NCBI RefSeq assembly: GCF_000004075.3
Contig: NC_026657.2
Location: 30,350,408 to 30,414,407 of the forward strand
DNA: 64,000 nucleotides
Direction: 5' to 3'
Source of the DNA: Cucumis sativus
Lineage: Eukaryota > Streptophyta > Magnoliopsida > Cucurbitales > Cucurbitaceae
The translations under genes and the position numbers were made by a program. Under the pieces are notes generated by a model. It saw only the letters and a list, made by a program, of their open reading frames with translations. It was not told the origin of the DNA and did no database searches. Positions 48,565 to 63,785 of this stretch are shown piece by piece (the first letter of the stretch is position 1; each line of letters starts with the position of its first letter).

Positions 48565-51500
48565 AATTTACGGTAACCGGCGGTAACTTTTTCCGATCAG
48601 AAGGGGGAAAAAAAGAGATATTGAGAGAAATGTGAAGTAAGAGAGAATTGTGGAAATGAGAAGGAAAAATGAAAACTCCAAATAAATTAAAGAGAGAGAG
48701 AGAGAGAGAGAGAGAGAATTAGGGCAGTTGAAAACTAGGGCTACAAGTGAGAGGGTGAGAGTCAGCAGAGTTGAAAAGTGTTTTTAAGCCTTACTTCTAC
48801 TGTTTTTCAATTTTTTTAATATTAAAAAAACGTTGTAAAGAGAGAGTATATATATAGTGAGAGTATATATGTAGAGATATAAATGTTAGTACTTCGTGAT
48901 GAAGCTGGCACAAAATTTTATACGCAAACTTTGTCTATCTCTTCACCAACTTGGAGACACATAAAAGAAGAGAGAGACTAAGAAATGGAAAAAAATTATT
49001 TATTATAACTGTTACTGTGCGGAAAGATTACTCAATTTTGCAACACCAGATATAATAACTCTTCCACGTAGGTTCCAGAGTTTTGTATATACATAGTTTT
49101 AATTTTTAAAAAAACACACACAAAAAAAATAATAGATTTGCATCGTTCTAAAAGAGCATACAAAAAGAGTTAGAAGTTGCATATATATATATATATATAT
49201 TATACATAATGACTATATAAAATTCATATAAGTTTGAGATACAAATTATCGACTATACGTTGTGGTGGTCTATTCGAATAATTTCTTATTAAAATGTAAT
49301 TGTTTTTAATAACAATGAGATTGGAGATATTGTCTCATAGTATATAATGGTTTGAAAATGAAGTTTTTGAGAATGTAAGATGATCAACCATTGCATATGT
49401 TTTTAAGAGAAAAGAAAACATCAACCATATATATGTATTGTTTTAGGCTCCGGTCTCTTTGAATTATTTTTAATTTTAAAAATTTAAAATGCACAATGTA
49501 AAGTTTAATAGAGAAAATATTTGAGGAGATCAATCACAACACAAGGTGACAACTTATTTGATATACTAATTTTATTTTATTTTACAAAGTTCAACACGTA
49601 TATGATATAATTATCTCTAATTATGTAATCATAAGTAACAAATTTTCTGTTGATCCTAATGAAATGTAGAATTAATTGTCAATTTCTCTCTCGTAATAAG
49701 TCATATATATCAAATATTATTCCACTGATGTTCTAAACCATGAGAGAGAGTATTGGAATGTGTATAATGTATGATGTATAATGTATTATATAATTAAAGA
49801 GTATTTGTCTATATATTATTAATTACTTCAAAGCTATATCGTCTTATCTTAGTGACATATAACACAATTAATTAAGCCAAGTAATCTCAATTATATATTA
49901 TGACATGAGTCTTAATTAAGCTAATTAATATCCCCAATTTTGTATATAGTTGGACCATACTTATTAATGACCCTTTAAAGACTTTAGAGCAATGTTTTCC
50001 CTTTATCCAACGATTAATTATCCAAAACTGAAACGTGGGGTTCATGTGGCACAAACAATAAACGAAATTAAAAATCACTTCACCTTTTTAAAAAAAATTA
50101 AATTTACAATGATTAACTAAAAATCCACAAAACATGAAAGAATTAAAATAATATACATCTTTATAAAAATAAAAATAGTAAACAAGAAAAGGGATTAGAA
50201 CCACTTTTTTAATATAGTACAACCAAATTACAAATTTGTTTCTATATATGTAAGCACTTTTCCAAAGAATGTAAATTTTTATTGCACTAAATTATATATA
50301 GATATATTAGATATATAAATTACTATTCTACTTTTTTTTAAAATTACCATATACTATATTTGAAATTAAAATTATTTAGAATTTCAAAAAGACAGATATA
50401 TTATCTAAAAAAATGGACTTATAAGTTAAAAGAAGAATGGGTTGTTCCATCAATGAGACCAATCAAATTTTGATGAAAGATATGTATAATATATAGATAA
50501 AGATTTGACAGCTTAAATCCATTGAATTAATTACATGAACAAATAATTTATCTCAAATTTTATTAATTTAGCATTCAATTTCTAAAAGAATCGATGTATT
50601 TTTGCTTTTTTATTTTTGTAATTAATACATTGGGTCCCATGGAAAGATGATTAAGGGTAAGATTCAAACACGTGGCTTCCCTAAGATTTTTGCTTGCATG
50701 TGATATTATATATAAAGTTGCAATTGAGATTGATGGCTCATATTCATATTCATATTCATAATCATAATTAATTGACAATATCTTCACTCTCCATTTAATT
50801 TCAAATAAATACATACAAAAATATATTGGTTTTAAAAGAGAAGTAAAAAGTAAATAAACAAACAAATAATTTTCATATTTGAAACTATATTTTTTTAATT
50901 AAGTCCAATTTCTAATTAGGAAATTGTATGTATCAAATTAATCATATTTTTATTTTCAAGTGAATAAAACTCATTTAAGATAATACTTCGTTCTTATAGA
51001 TTAAGTTTCAAAGAAAAAGATTAAATTAGGGTTTACTTCTTTGACAAAATTATTCTTAAGGAGATAATTAGGGGACCATAATGAGCAAATCTCTTTGACT
51101 TTTCCCCCTTCCCATTACTTAGCTTTGCATTTTCTTACCCTAAACTTGACTTAAAATTAAAATCTTTAAACCCTATATTATACTAAATCACCCATTTTAA
51201 GACTATAGTCAAATTGATTTGGTAAATTAGCATGTTTAGTTTTAATAATGGAGGAGTTTAAAATTCCTCTCAAGGCTGGGCCATGAGATCTATTTTTACC
51301 TTTTACAATTCATATATGTGTATATATTTAATTATTAGTTGATAAATTAAGAACTCATTTGGTCAACTTCTTTTTTGTTTTTTTCCCCCAGTTATTTATA
51401 TATACAATCTAACTATTTCCATTATATGTTTTTTTAAATAATATTATTCAATCATTTTAAGTTTCATTATATATATGTATAAAAAAAAAAAAAGTAAAAT

Positions 51501-54500
51501 GGCACTATTGTGATAGAACCAAGAGTCTAGAAAAAGGAGGAAAAAATGTAATATAAATGGGAGACAAATAAATTTCTAAACCAAAGATGAATTAAATAAT
51601 AATGTGAGTAGCTATTTGATTTAATTTAAGACCTTCCCTTAGCCCAATCTTCTTTAATTAGGAGTTGAAGCCTTCACTTTATTAGGTGTTGAACTCAATA
51701 ACTCTTTTAATTGGGTAATGTCCTAATTAGCATGTCACTTAAATATAAATAATTACATAAAATTCTAAATTGGGTTTGGTTTTTAATAATAATGTTTGAT
51801 TTTTATTATTCAGAAATATCAAATTCCTAAAAGATTTAATTACGACATAATGTTTTTCATCTATGCTTTATAAATGGTCCTGGTCTCATTTCTTTTACTC
51901 AAAAAGTAAATTAATCCTTAAAGAACTAACTTAAGCAGAAAAAAAAAATAGTAAAATAGGAAAATGTTTATTTTTCAAGTGTTATTTAATAAAAAAATAA
52001 AATTAGTATAATTGTTCTAAATGTAAAAAATGCATTAATAGTCAATATAGAGAACTAGAGATAAGCTCGAAATAAAGTTGAATACAAACAGGACAAGCTA
52101 TAGAATTGGAGAGAGATGCTAATAGCAATGCCATAATTATAAAAAAGAAAATGATTTTTTTAAAAAAAAAAATTGTAGCACCAAAGGGCAGATTTTTTTT
52201 TTTTAGTTTTTTTTTTTCTAATAAGTATATTTAGTTTCATAAATTATATATACATTGAAGTGTGAAAAGAAAAAATATGTATTTATTAGAAAGGGGGAAA
52301 GGGTAAAATAGAAGTAAATGGTTGAAATAAATAATAATTATAAAGAGTTGGATATTACATAAATAGTGAGGGTTTGGAAAATAGTTAATTTTGTTTGTTG
52401 GATTTACTTTTTGGGGGGTAAAGGAAATAGAGTGTTCAGGTGAGAGTTTTGAATTTTTCATTCAAAGCTGAGTCTGCTATTTAATTTACTGCACACACAC
52501 TCTCTCTCTCTCTCTCTCTTTCACACACACAATTCCTTTTTAAAATATTATAGAGAGAGAAATTAAAAGATATAGAGATTTTAGTGTGTGGATGTTGAAG
52601 TCCCCAAATAACTTAATAATGGACTTCCATATTTATGTACTTTTCCCCTCCTCAACAAATCCAACTCACTTTCATCAATTTAATATCAACTCTCCAAATC
52701 TCTCTCTCTCTCTCTCATGTTAGGGTTTTCAACTTTTAATTTGTTACTAATAGACAGGATATATGTGTAAAACCCATATATGAAAATATTCTATGTATAG
52801 AAGGTAGAGAAAAGCAATCTATATGATCAAATAATATTTATGAGTTACCAAATTAATTAAATATAACCCATTTGAAAAAATAGGTATATTCGATGTTAGA
52901 GTTTTTCAAAGTAGAAAGAAGAGATCAAGAGATGGTTATTAATTTTAAAAATAAATATCAATACTACATGTTTATATTAATTGATTAAGTTATTACTTAC
53001 GTAGACAAACTTAGGGAAACTATTAACATTAGATTAAGTAACATTATAAAGAATGAATAAATAAAGTTAAAGTAATAAAATTATTATCAACTTATAAAAT
53101 ACACAATATTTGCGTTAGGGAGAGTTAGAAGGGAACAAATATTGTATGTATTTATGAAGGCATAAGGCATATAAGTAGAGCGTATTTAGGGTTGGTCTCG
53201 TAAAAAGAAAAGAAAAAGGTTTATAATTGAATTTAGAAGAAAAAAGTACAATAGAGACAAGACATTGCAACTACCCAACCCTACATATATTACAACTCCA
53301 TGCCCAGGATACAGACCACCAAAACTATCTCATTATAAATAAATACAACCAAATTTTGTGATAAAAAAGAAGAAAAAAACTTCACTACGTTTTGTTTTTT
53401 TGTGTCTTGTTTCAATAATTGTTTTTTTTCTCTCTATTAAATTCTCGAAATCTTGGCTATTATAGGTATGTTTTGTATTGGGAAAGTCTCCAACAAAAAT
53501 AAAGATAAAAGTAACTTAGAAATCTAAAAGAAATGAAAAGAAAACACACACACAAGACACACAAGAATTATATATATTCATGTAAACAATTTTTGTGGGT
53601 GGAAGGTTTTGATTTTGTCCATTTTCTGTTGATGAATATTTGGTATTGTTTGAATGTGATTTGATTGATGAAATTTAGTTGAGAAATTAAGTAAACTAAT
53701 AGACTTTTAATTACTTAGGTGCCTTCATTTCTCAACTAATTATTTATAATTAACTAAAGTTCTTGCCAACTTAACAAAGATTGTACTACATAAATTTATC
53801 GTCAATTACAATTTAACATTCACTTTTTTTCTTTTTTTTTTAATATTACATTTTAAGGTTTACTGATGTAAACATGTAAATGATATAATTATTGTATAAA
53901 AAGATAATAGAAAAGAAGAAGAAAAGATGATGCATGTTTCTGAAACTGAAGGAGATCACGGTTTAATTAAAACATTAAAGTGTGTTTCTGAAACTGAAAA
54001 ATCAGATTTAAGTATTTAATTAGGATGAAGGAGATCACGGTAAAAACGAAAGGGGTAAGAAAATGAGTATTGAAAGGGGATGCACCTGTGACAAAATATA
54101 AAAGGAAAACTAAGGGTGTGATCTAATATTTTAAAATTTGTGGGAATGATAAAATTAATAAAATCAATTCAATTGAAACTGTCCGACGATCAAAATGGTT
54201 CTACAGTTTAAAAAAAAATGTTGATTTGCATTTGATTACTACCGGATTATTTATCAAATTGTCATCTGATTATTAATGATGTTAATTGCTATTTGATTGT
54301 TGTATGATGACTGTCTGATTGATATTTGATTGTTGTCGGATTATCGCTTTTCTTTTTTCAGTTTTAGTTAACTCTCTGAAATAATTGGTTTTTTTTAATG
54401 GTCATCTTTTAAAATATTTTTCATTAACAATTCGATAATGGACGAAAACGGGTGTCATTTATTTTTGTGAATTCAATTGAGTATTTAAATAGATATGCAA

Positions 54501-55399
54501 TAGATAGCAATCACAAAACATTAAATAAAAATCATAAAGTATTTAATATATAATGAACAACCACGTGTGATCAATCAAATAAAAATATGTCAATAAGATA
54601 ATAATCACATAGCAATTATGTATTAATAAAATAACACTAAGTTGCCAATCAAATAGAAATTACAAAATCAAAATCACAAATAATATTTAAATTTCAATAA
54701 TTTCAAACTAATTAGATGATAATCAAATAACAATCGGATGATAATAAAAATAACAATCTCATAACAATCATATGATAGTAAGATAGCAATATATCACAAA
54801 CTAATTAAATTCGATATTTAATCTCCAACTAAAATATGAACTAAGAAAAATCAAATCATACCCATATTGAATAGAATCTACACTCTTCCATCTCTTCAAA
54901 TCCTAGCAAAATCACCTCAATAGAATTGAACATCAACCACCTAAACATACAAATGAAAAAATAATAATTATGATCCGTGAATATTACAATTTTTGGAAAA
55001 TTAAAAATTAGGCAAGTAATGAAGGAATTCTTGTTATTTTTTTATATTTAAAATTTTTCTTCTCCTACATTTACATTATTTATAATAATAATCCATAACT
55101 TTCAATTGTTTTTAGAGAGAACAAAGTTACTGTTATATTGTGTAAAATCTAAGGAAGTAATGTAGAATTTATGTAATGTCGCATATGAACTATTAATTAA
55201 TTTGTTGATTATGCATAGATTCATATTGTCGTCCTACTAATTAAATTATAACTATGAATCTTGTTCTAATTGTAATTAATAACAAATTTTGTATGGAGAA
55301 AAAATTAAAATGAGAGTGGGAATCAAATCAACTTTCATGCTCGATCACTTCCTTTCATTTGATTTTTCAAATATTATAAGAATGTGAACATGTTAAAAA

Positions 55400-55449
<50 letters not shown>

Positions 55450-56570
55450 AGATTATAATTTTAAAACCAACCAACCATACCAATATATACATATAATATA
55501 AAGTTTGAATGAGAAAATATATTTATTTGGAGGTTGAAATTTAATAAATGTGAAGGGAAGAAAAGAAAAGGAATAGAAATAGAAATAGAAATAGAAATAG
55601 AAATAGAGAGAGTGATGGAGGGATGCAGACATAGCCGTGCCTAATGCCTACAAACTTTAAAAACAAATATTAAAAGCTAAAGATTCACATTGCCAAATTC
55701 AATATTACATTTGAGACCCCCTCTCTCCCTCTCTCTCTCTGCCTCCTTCATCAAATGAGGGGTTGGTGATATTTATTTCTCAACCCCCCCCTATACTTTA
55801 TATTTACACGCAACCCCCTCCAAAATATTTATTCTTTATTTATTTTTCCTTTTCTTTTTTTGTCTTCCCTTTTATTTATTATTTATTAATCACCAACTCT
55901 CCCTTTCCCTTTTCATATTTGTTTTATTCTCTATTTTTAGTTCCTTTTCAAACTCATTTCTTCTTTTTTACTTTTCAATCTTACTTCAAATGTCTTTCAT
56001 CAATTCATCTCTCCTTCTTTCTAGCTTAACATAATATACCTTCAATTTTCTATTATAATTATATAGCATGTAAATTCTCATAATAAATTGGGGTTTTAAA
56101 AATGGGTTGTTTATTTCCTTATTAAAGTTCAATGACTTGGGAGGAAAGAAAAATTTAACCATATTTTATCTTTTTAATTCATGGAATATGTTTAATTACA
56201 AGTTGAGTTATGTACTTATGTTTAGATTCACCAATTTGTTATAATATATTATTTTAGAATAAAAATTAAAGGTGTATGATATATTATATATAAATGTGTA
56301 ACAAAATAATTAATAATTACGCAAACTTTGTAACATTTAACGTATATATGTTGATAACTTAATTAACATATTTTAGTTGGTAAAGCTACGGCTACTTTTA
56401 GGATTTTCTAAAACTATATATTACCAAAGATCATAGTAAAAAAAATGGAAAATATTAAATTAGAAGTCTGTTTTTCATGAGATCTCTTATTTTCGAAATC
56501 AGCAACCAAATAATGTTAAATCTGAAGAATTCTATCTCTTTGTTTTATATGGTTATGAAATTGAAGATTG

Positions 56571-56601
<31 letters not shown>

Positions 56602-59494
56602 GGAAAGAGATGTCACAAACATTAGAGAAAGAATATGAGAAATAAAAATAAAAAAATATTTATAGGATATGTATATATATGTAGTAGTAATAATAATAAT
56701 AATAGTTGTAGGGTTTGATTGTTGGATTAAAGGGAGAGACTGCAATTGACTGCGCGACCGTACTTCACTTCAAACAACTTCCTTTCCTTTCAAACTTTTT
56801 TTTTCTTTTTTCTTTTTGTATTTTTCATGAATAACATTTGCTTCCTTTTTAAGTTTTTCATCATTTCTAAATATTTTATTGTACCCAAAATCCATTTTCA
56901 CAATCTTCAAATCAAATCTTGCCTTTTTTTTTTTCTTTTTTAACACTTTAGGAAAATAATACTTCCTGTGTTTGTAAATTTTGAGTTTAGTTTTAAAAAT
57001 ATGGCAAGTTTATTTCATTTTGTTAGGTTTCATTTTTTTTAAAAAAAAAAATTTAAGGTTCTAAGATTTGTATTTTTAACGTTGATTTTACCTTAAATAA
57101 TCTTTTTCTTTTTATTTTGCTTTAATTTTTGTTAATTGATATTTTGTAAAAGTGTGCCACCAAGGAATAATGGAACTTAATTAATTATAAAATATAACTA
57201 ATTTAAATATTAAAATATAGGATTCAAATTAAATCAAAACTCATACCGTAATGCTTGAAAATAGAAAAACAAAATAGGGTGACCAAAATTGTAACATTTT
57301 AAAATATAAAGATAGATCAACAGAAATTTAGATGAATCATCGAAGGATAAAAAATATATCTTGTTCTATATTTATTTTTTTATTTTTTTTATCGAAGTTA
57401 AATTATGGTTCGATACTTAACTCGTTAATTTTGTTCTTCTTCTTTTCTTTTAACTTTTTGGCAAGCTGTTAGTTCATTTAAAGGCAAAATAAATTTGAAC
57501 ATAGAAAGTATCGTGTAATGAGAATAATTATTTTCTTAAAAGAACTATCGAATAACGAGAACATGATTCGAGTAATAATATATGAACACAACAAGATCTT
57601 TACTTTAATTTCACTTTCTCACGTGCAAGTAAAAGATTATAAAACTTATGTTTTCAAAGTTTTGATCGGGTTTTCATATGTGGTTTAGAAAATGGGTAAT
57701 CCGTACCACAAAAGTCATTAGTAATTAATAGTATTTATTAACAGGACGATTAGGTTCGAGATATTTAAAACATTTATTTATTTACTTATTTATGGAATTG
57801 GAAATTTTGATTGGTGAATCCAAAATTGTTTGTAGTGGTGAATCCAATCAAATAATGAGAGTGTTGTTGTGTTTGTTGAGATGGTTTTTGGTTGTATTGA
57901 TGTTTGAGTAATTTTCACATTTTTACAAAATTTATTCTTCAACTATCTCTCAATCTCTCATTACTTCTTCATCTCTCCATTTATAAAATCATCATACCTA
58001 TCTTATCTTTTTCACTCAACAATTTATGACTATTCCAAATCTAGAGAAGTTTTACATTTATGTATTTCTTCACCATGTTTAAATTCATCCATTCAAGAAA
58101 GAAAAAGAAAAAGATAACATTGGTTGGAATTTATGAATTTTTGGCAAGACTATTTAATGGTAAATCTATGCATTGGCAAAAGTTATTTTCTTGCAAAAAT
58201 TTATTTTATTCAACACAAGAAAGAATTAGTGGGTAAATCGACGAAAATTGAATCAAAGGTTAAAATTGCAAAGCTCATTGATGTTTGAAGTCGAGTTTGA
58301 TGCAACGGAGAGTATAAGATCCAAATTGATAGAGATAAGTTTATGGACGAAGTTGATTGTTGTTTTTATGAATTTAATGTTAACGTGTTTGGACAATTTG
58401 GAAAGAGACAAAATGAAAACATAACTCTTATCTACTGGACAAAGGAAAAGACATCCAACAGATGTATTAAAGATGAGGACAAGGAAAATACCCAAAAGAA
58501 AAAAAGAAAGAATAATGTGAGAAAATAGCATTCTTCAATTAGCCTTAGCTACCATACAATTCAAATTGATGTGAAATGCAATATCCCCCACATGATTAGT
58601 ATCAAATTTTGAAAGGAATCATAGGTTGGATTTAAAAGAGCTATTTCAAATATAATAATTATTATTATTTTGAATATTGATAATTTGTTTAATTCGAATT
58701 AGCAAAACTGGAGCTTATAGATCCACATTTGTGGTTTAGAGGGGAAGAAACTATTAGATCGATTTGAGCAAACATAACTATAAATGAATCAAAGTTGAAA
58801 CCAATCAAACTTTAATCATATCAACAGTGATAAATGCTTAGTTCATCCAAAAGATAACAATGTGGAACTTAAAATAAGTCAATCATAAATGCTACTTTTT
58901 GAAGATGCCAAAGGAAAGAACCTGTTTTCTTCCTTTTGCTATCAAGCCTCCTTAAAAAGCAAATCCGGTCATTAATATGTGGTTTGTCCTGTAATCAAGG
59001 AAGGAAAGATGATGTGAAGATGTTGATTTTCTTTCTTTCTCAGCTCAACAAGACTTAGAAGATGTGCTCTACTGAAAAATTTCAAAATCAGATGTGATAA
59101 TAAGCCATCAGATAGTTCATCCCATCATAGTGTTCAGATCAGAAAGTATAAAAATAATAGAAGTCAAAGATACTCGATAAAACGAACACAAGTCGTAGAG
59201 ACAAACCAGTTTGAATAACCAAAGAAATCAGTCAAATCCTCCTAAATCTTGTCTGCCTCAAGTTAATTGTACACAATGTAACAAAACTCATCAGTTTGTA
59301 TGATAACAGAATGTACATAACCAAAAACAAAAAAACGCTACCTATTATCTTAGAAAACCAAGAACATGCGACTGAAATGCCTAAAAATGGTATATAACCT
59401 GTAAATTTCCATGTTATAATCTTTTGAGGTAACTAAGAAGAATTACAGAAACATCTTCTGTTGACTACTTTTTTCTTTTCTTTTTTGATGTTCC
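48565..59494. other. 10.9-kb gene-free AT-rich region upstream of the HD-Zip gene
   Basis: I find no supportable coding region or RNA gene. It contains microsatellites: (GA)n about 48692-48716, (AT)n 49182-49200, tattca repeats 50740-50760, (CT)n 52499-52519, (TA)n 55408-55446, gaaata repeats 55576-55608 and (AT)n 56573-56599. ACACGTGGC is at about 50670. A zone of atcaaat-type repeats in both orientations spans 54215-54800. Pyrimidine-rich tracts near 52680-52720 and 55715-56030 resemble 5' leaders but lead to no recognisable protein. The 5' regulatory region of the HD-Zip gene starts at 48565. Confidence 0.55.
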
Positions 59495-61858
59495 TCATCT
59501 TTTCCGCTCTTTCAAGATGCTGGGAATGATAAATACAGAATCTACACAAAGTCCGCCTTTAGAATGCGTGCAGTCGATCTGTTTCATGGAAAATCTAATT
59601 TCCGTGGTTGATCCCGACTTGTTGACCAAAAACTCACCTACCTTATATTCTATCCATGACCCCCGCTTGCGGTGTCCACTTACATCAATAAATCCGTGCT
59701 CGTCTAAACAGAATTCGTGCGTTGCTTGCTGTCCATCAGAAGTAGACATTTCAAACCGTACAGGCTTTACATCCCAACCGTGAGTATGCTCGAAGCTGCA
59801 TACACGTCGGCCTAGCCGCTTGTAGAACCTTCCAAGGTGAAGCCTGAAGGTCAGTGTATAGATATCAGCAGGAAAAGGAAATTTCACCATCCCATCTACT
59901 TCAAACCACCAAATTTGCTGCAGATATGCCACAACATTGAACCTGAAAAGATCGAGTAATGTAAGAGGTCTACTATTATTTTGTAAAATCCTAACAATTT
60001 GCTAAGTAACAACAGACACGAACTCTAGCAACCCTGCTTGATGGAAATCACATTGTTAGGCTGCACTAAACCCACTCATTAAAGATATCATCAAGTTTAT
60101 AAATATACTTCCCCTCTTACTTTCCACACAACCTAAAATTTTCCTCTAGGTTTCTGACTAAATTAATTCCCATTTAAATGTATATGACTGATCTTGAACT
60201 TCCCCAAGCACATTATTCACTTTTGAATACAATGAGTAAGAACCGCACATATAAATATTCATAAAATCACCACAACTAAACAATGCATCCAGAAGAAAAG
60301 ATATCTAATACAGGGCAATATTATTCAAAATCTCCTAAGGTTTAGTCTAAATGCTTTGAGATTATGAGTCTTCATTTCTGGAAATTTATAGATTTGATTA
60401 ATCAAAAAGGGATTGTCCTTAACCCCCCACCAAAGAGAAAAAAAAAATAAAGCTGAAAAGGATAAAGGGAATATTCACATATAGAGTCAAGATGTACAAT
60501 CCCAGAAATGACTTGACAGTAATAGAAGCACGTAAAAGGAAAACCATAACTCAGAAATATGTTCAAAAGGTATCTTAAAACCAAACCAAACACGACACAG
60601 AAATACTATATGCGGAGCCATTTTCTGAACTTAGAAGGAGTAGTTAAAACAAAAAGGTTGTGACCAGTTCCATCCAGACAAAGAACAAATGAAAAAGGAC
60701 GGAACTAGCAGCCCCAAGAAGCAGTCTAAAGCACCAAATATCAATGACAAAACCAACATTAACATACTATAGTTCTTCAGTAATATCACTCCTCGCTGAC
60801 CAAAAATCACAGCAAATGCCTCCATCAATTACCAGCTTGCTCATTAAACAGTATTTGGATAAATCTCACAATATCACAATCACATATGACAGAACAAGTT
60901 TCCATCCTATCCTAACAATTGCAGCAACAAAGATACCAAAAGAAAATTAGAGAGAACCATAAGTGTCAAAGAACTCAAAACTCAGTGGCATATGTAAGCC
61001 GCCCAGGTTACCTCCCTTGTCCATAGATACATTTTCCATAAAAATACAAACCAGCTCTTTTGCAAGCACAGCAAACCGTGACTAAAACTAATCACTACTT
61101 GAATGAAAACCAATTCAAGAACAAAAAGCCTATAAGCACCAGCTAAAAAGCTAAGTAACTTTGTTTAATTAAACGCTATAGACAGGAGTGACGAATTAAG
61201 AATGGATATTTTCAAAATTTTCAAATAAGGATTATCAGAGTCTAACCGAGATTCATCAGTAGGAATCCAATTCCAGTATCTTCTATCATCAATTCCAGTT
61301 ATAGCCATGCCCTTCGCTGATATCGACATGCAAATCCTTCCAGTAATTCTGTCCAACCACACCTCCTGTAAGAATGGTTCAAAATTCCATAAACAAACAT
61401 CCCGTCCTCCACAAATTGTAACTGTCAAATCTATAATCAAACTCAGAAAAGAACAACCCACAAAAAGCCCTAAAAAGTAAATTCCAACCCAGAAAAGAAA
61501 GAACAAAAACAAAACGAAATGCCGTTTTGGGAAAGCGACGAGCCACCTTATTTCCATCATCGAATGGCACAGGACGAGATAGCAGCGCGTATATGTCCTT
61601 CTTTGACAGATTTTGATACCGTTCGGGAGGCAAGAAATCCAGAAGATCTTGATAATTTGAAGGCAATTTCGATTCCCAAACAGCATCCGACGAGGCGGCG
61701 CCGCGAAACGCTCTGTTAAGCCGCGCAAGGTTACAAATCTCCGGCGGAGTAAGGTGAAGAAAAACACGTGCCACACAGTTCTCTGGTATATCCCCGAGGC
61801 CAGGACCGATGGTGGAGCCATTAACAGCTTCACCCATATTCGAGAGCGAGGCCCCCAT
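59495..61858 (-). CDS. PP2-A13: F-box protein PP2-A13-like (three exons)
   Basis: Exons are 61858-61547, 61365-61247 and 59942-59495, totalling 879 nt, or 292 aa, about the length of Arabidopsis PP2-A13. The start MGASLSNMGEAVNGS is the conserved N-terminus. An F-box occupies about residues 23-68 (LGDIPENCVARVFLHLTPPE, FRGAASSDAVWESKLP). The remainder is a phloem-protein-2 lectin-like domain (EVWLDRITGRICMSISAKG, GIDDRRYWNWIPTDESR, VAYLQQIWWFEVDG, CSFEHTHGWDVKPVRFE) and ends FIIPSILKERKR. The F-box couples it to SKP1 in an SCF E3 ligase, and the PP2 domain may bind N-glycans on targets. It is unrelated in sequence to the FBA-type F-box remnants at the left end. Intron 2 is 1.3 kb. Confidence 0.95.
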
Positions 61859-63785
61859 CGCCGTCGACGGCAGAGTCCCAAATCAAGACCACAAAATTTC
61901 CCACAATTTCTTCAAGTCATCGCTTCATCACCGGCGGCAAAAGAAAAAGAAAAGAAAAAAAATAATTTTTTTTGAAGATGGGTTTAATCACAAAACCACG
62001 TCCCCCGCCCAGCAGTAATAAAAAGTTCAAACCGAGACACGGATTTCGATGAAAACCCACAAATGAATAGAATTTCTAAAGAGAGCTTTTGCCTTTTCCG
62101 GACAGGAAAGTAGGTGGGGGAAAAACAAATGGTGGCAAAAACCAAAAGGGGTAGCAAGTAGCGAACTACAAGAAAAGTAATGAAGAGAAAGGAAACGACG
62201 CGTCGAATTTTCTTTTCTTTTTCTTTGAAAGGCTGAGCCCAGATGGGTTGGAAATGGACCGCGAGAAATTGAGAACAGAGAAGAGGGAAAAGGATCAGGT
62301 GGAAGAAGACGATTGATTGGTGGGTCGTTAGAATTACAGCTTGAGATGATTTGGAATTTGGGTTTATTTTTTATTTCGGCCATTGATGAACTTTGAAGCC
62401 CCACTCGCGCCACTACGGAATATGGATCGTAGATGGGGAGAGCAAGTGGAAGGCTTTGATGTTATCGTCTTGTTTCGTTAGTGGGTAATAAATTTATGAT
62501 GTAAAAGCCTAACAAAAGAGGTATCTTGTTTTGCTATCAAAATAAGCCTAAGGGTCAAATTGAACAAACTCCACATATAGATTCACTCCTACACACTTAA
62601 CTCCACCGTACAAAATGGCATATAATGGTTTAATATTTATCTTACCCTTCAGTTATGATCAAATTAATGTAATCTATAAATATTTAGATGCTCTTTTCGT
62701 TTTCTAAGTTATTCAAAAGAAAATCTCAAGCTCGGGGTCGTTAAGCTTTTCACAATTCTCAATTTTCATTGAGTATTGAAAAGTTAAAATGTAACGTGAA
62801 TTACTACAAACAAAGTAGTATTGAAATGTATGTCCAATCGAGAGAGATTAAGGTTTAACTAAAACTTTATTTATTTATTTTTTTTTGTAAAAGACTAAAA
62901 AAGATATTCATATATATATAATTTAAATAGAACCTCTATCATTATAACATGTATGGACTCTAACTTATACCTTTAACATCACATTCGATTTTCCATAAAT
63001 ACAATTTAAAAATAATAGAGTTAGAATTAGTTTCATGATTAAAAAGATTTGCTACATTTTCACGTGGACTTGTCATAAATTTTGTCGTTCGAAAAGGATG
63101 GCATGTTTGAATTCTCACTATCAATGTTGAACAGTTAAATTAAATACATCTTATCTAAATTAATCAAAACAATGTAACATGTAATGTAAGTAAAGGTTTA
63201 TAATAATGGCTTTGATGACTTTTTATTTAAAATTGATTGATGGCAAGATCAAGAAAAACATATATATCTTTTGATGTCCCATTTGAAAAGGATGGCCATG
63301 GAAGTAGACAACCCAAATGTGTATACATATCACATGTAAAATTACTTCACTAAAACCAAATATCTACTTTTGAAATTTCATATGAAATGTAATCGCTAAG
63401 ATAAGTTATTTGTGTCCTATGATACAAAGTTAATAGGACATCATTATAGTGTTTGATTGATGATATGATCAACTATATAAGAAAAATCAACGTATACGTT
63501 ATTAGATGAAAAAAGCCCCAAAAATATATGGAACTATATTAGAATAAAACCATGTTTTATATTTCTAAATTTGGTATAAAATGATTTGTAAAATCTAATA
63601 TGGTTGTTTTGTACTTCTAAGTTTTTCTTCTTCTTACTATAAAGTATACGTTGAATTATTACTTTTATTGTCGAAATGGAAATGTAATTTTATTGTTGAA
63701 AAAAAGAGTACAAAAACGTACATTTAGAAGACAACATAAATAAATATTTATATTTGAATTAAGGAATAAAGTGGAATTGGGGTTA
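61859..63785. other. PP2-A13 5' leader/promoter and spacer
   Basis: 61859 to about 62450 is relatively GC-rich and likely the leader and promoter of PP2-A13. It has an upstream minus-strand ORF (62383-62027) with no recognisable product. From 62480 the DNA is AT-rich with no gene seen. Confidence 0.5.

Noticed and set aside
55763..56029. 88-codon ORF, Phe/Ser/Leu-rich
   Set aside because: Produced by a pyrimidine-rich tract. No start context or domain supports it.
62027..62383. Minus-strand ORF upstream of PP2-A13
   Set aside because: Low-complexity Ser/Pro/Phe-rich with no family resemblance. It more likely lies in the 5' leader or promoter.
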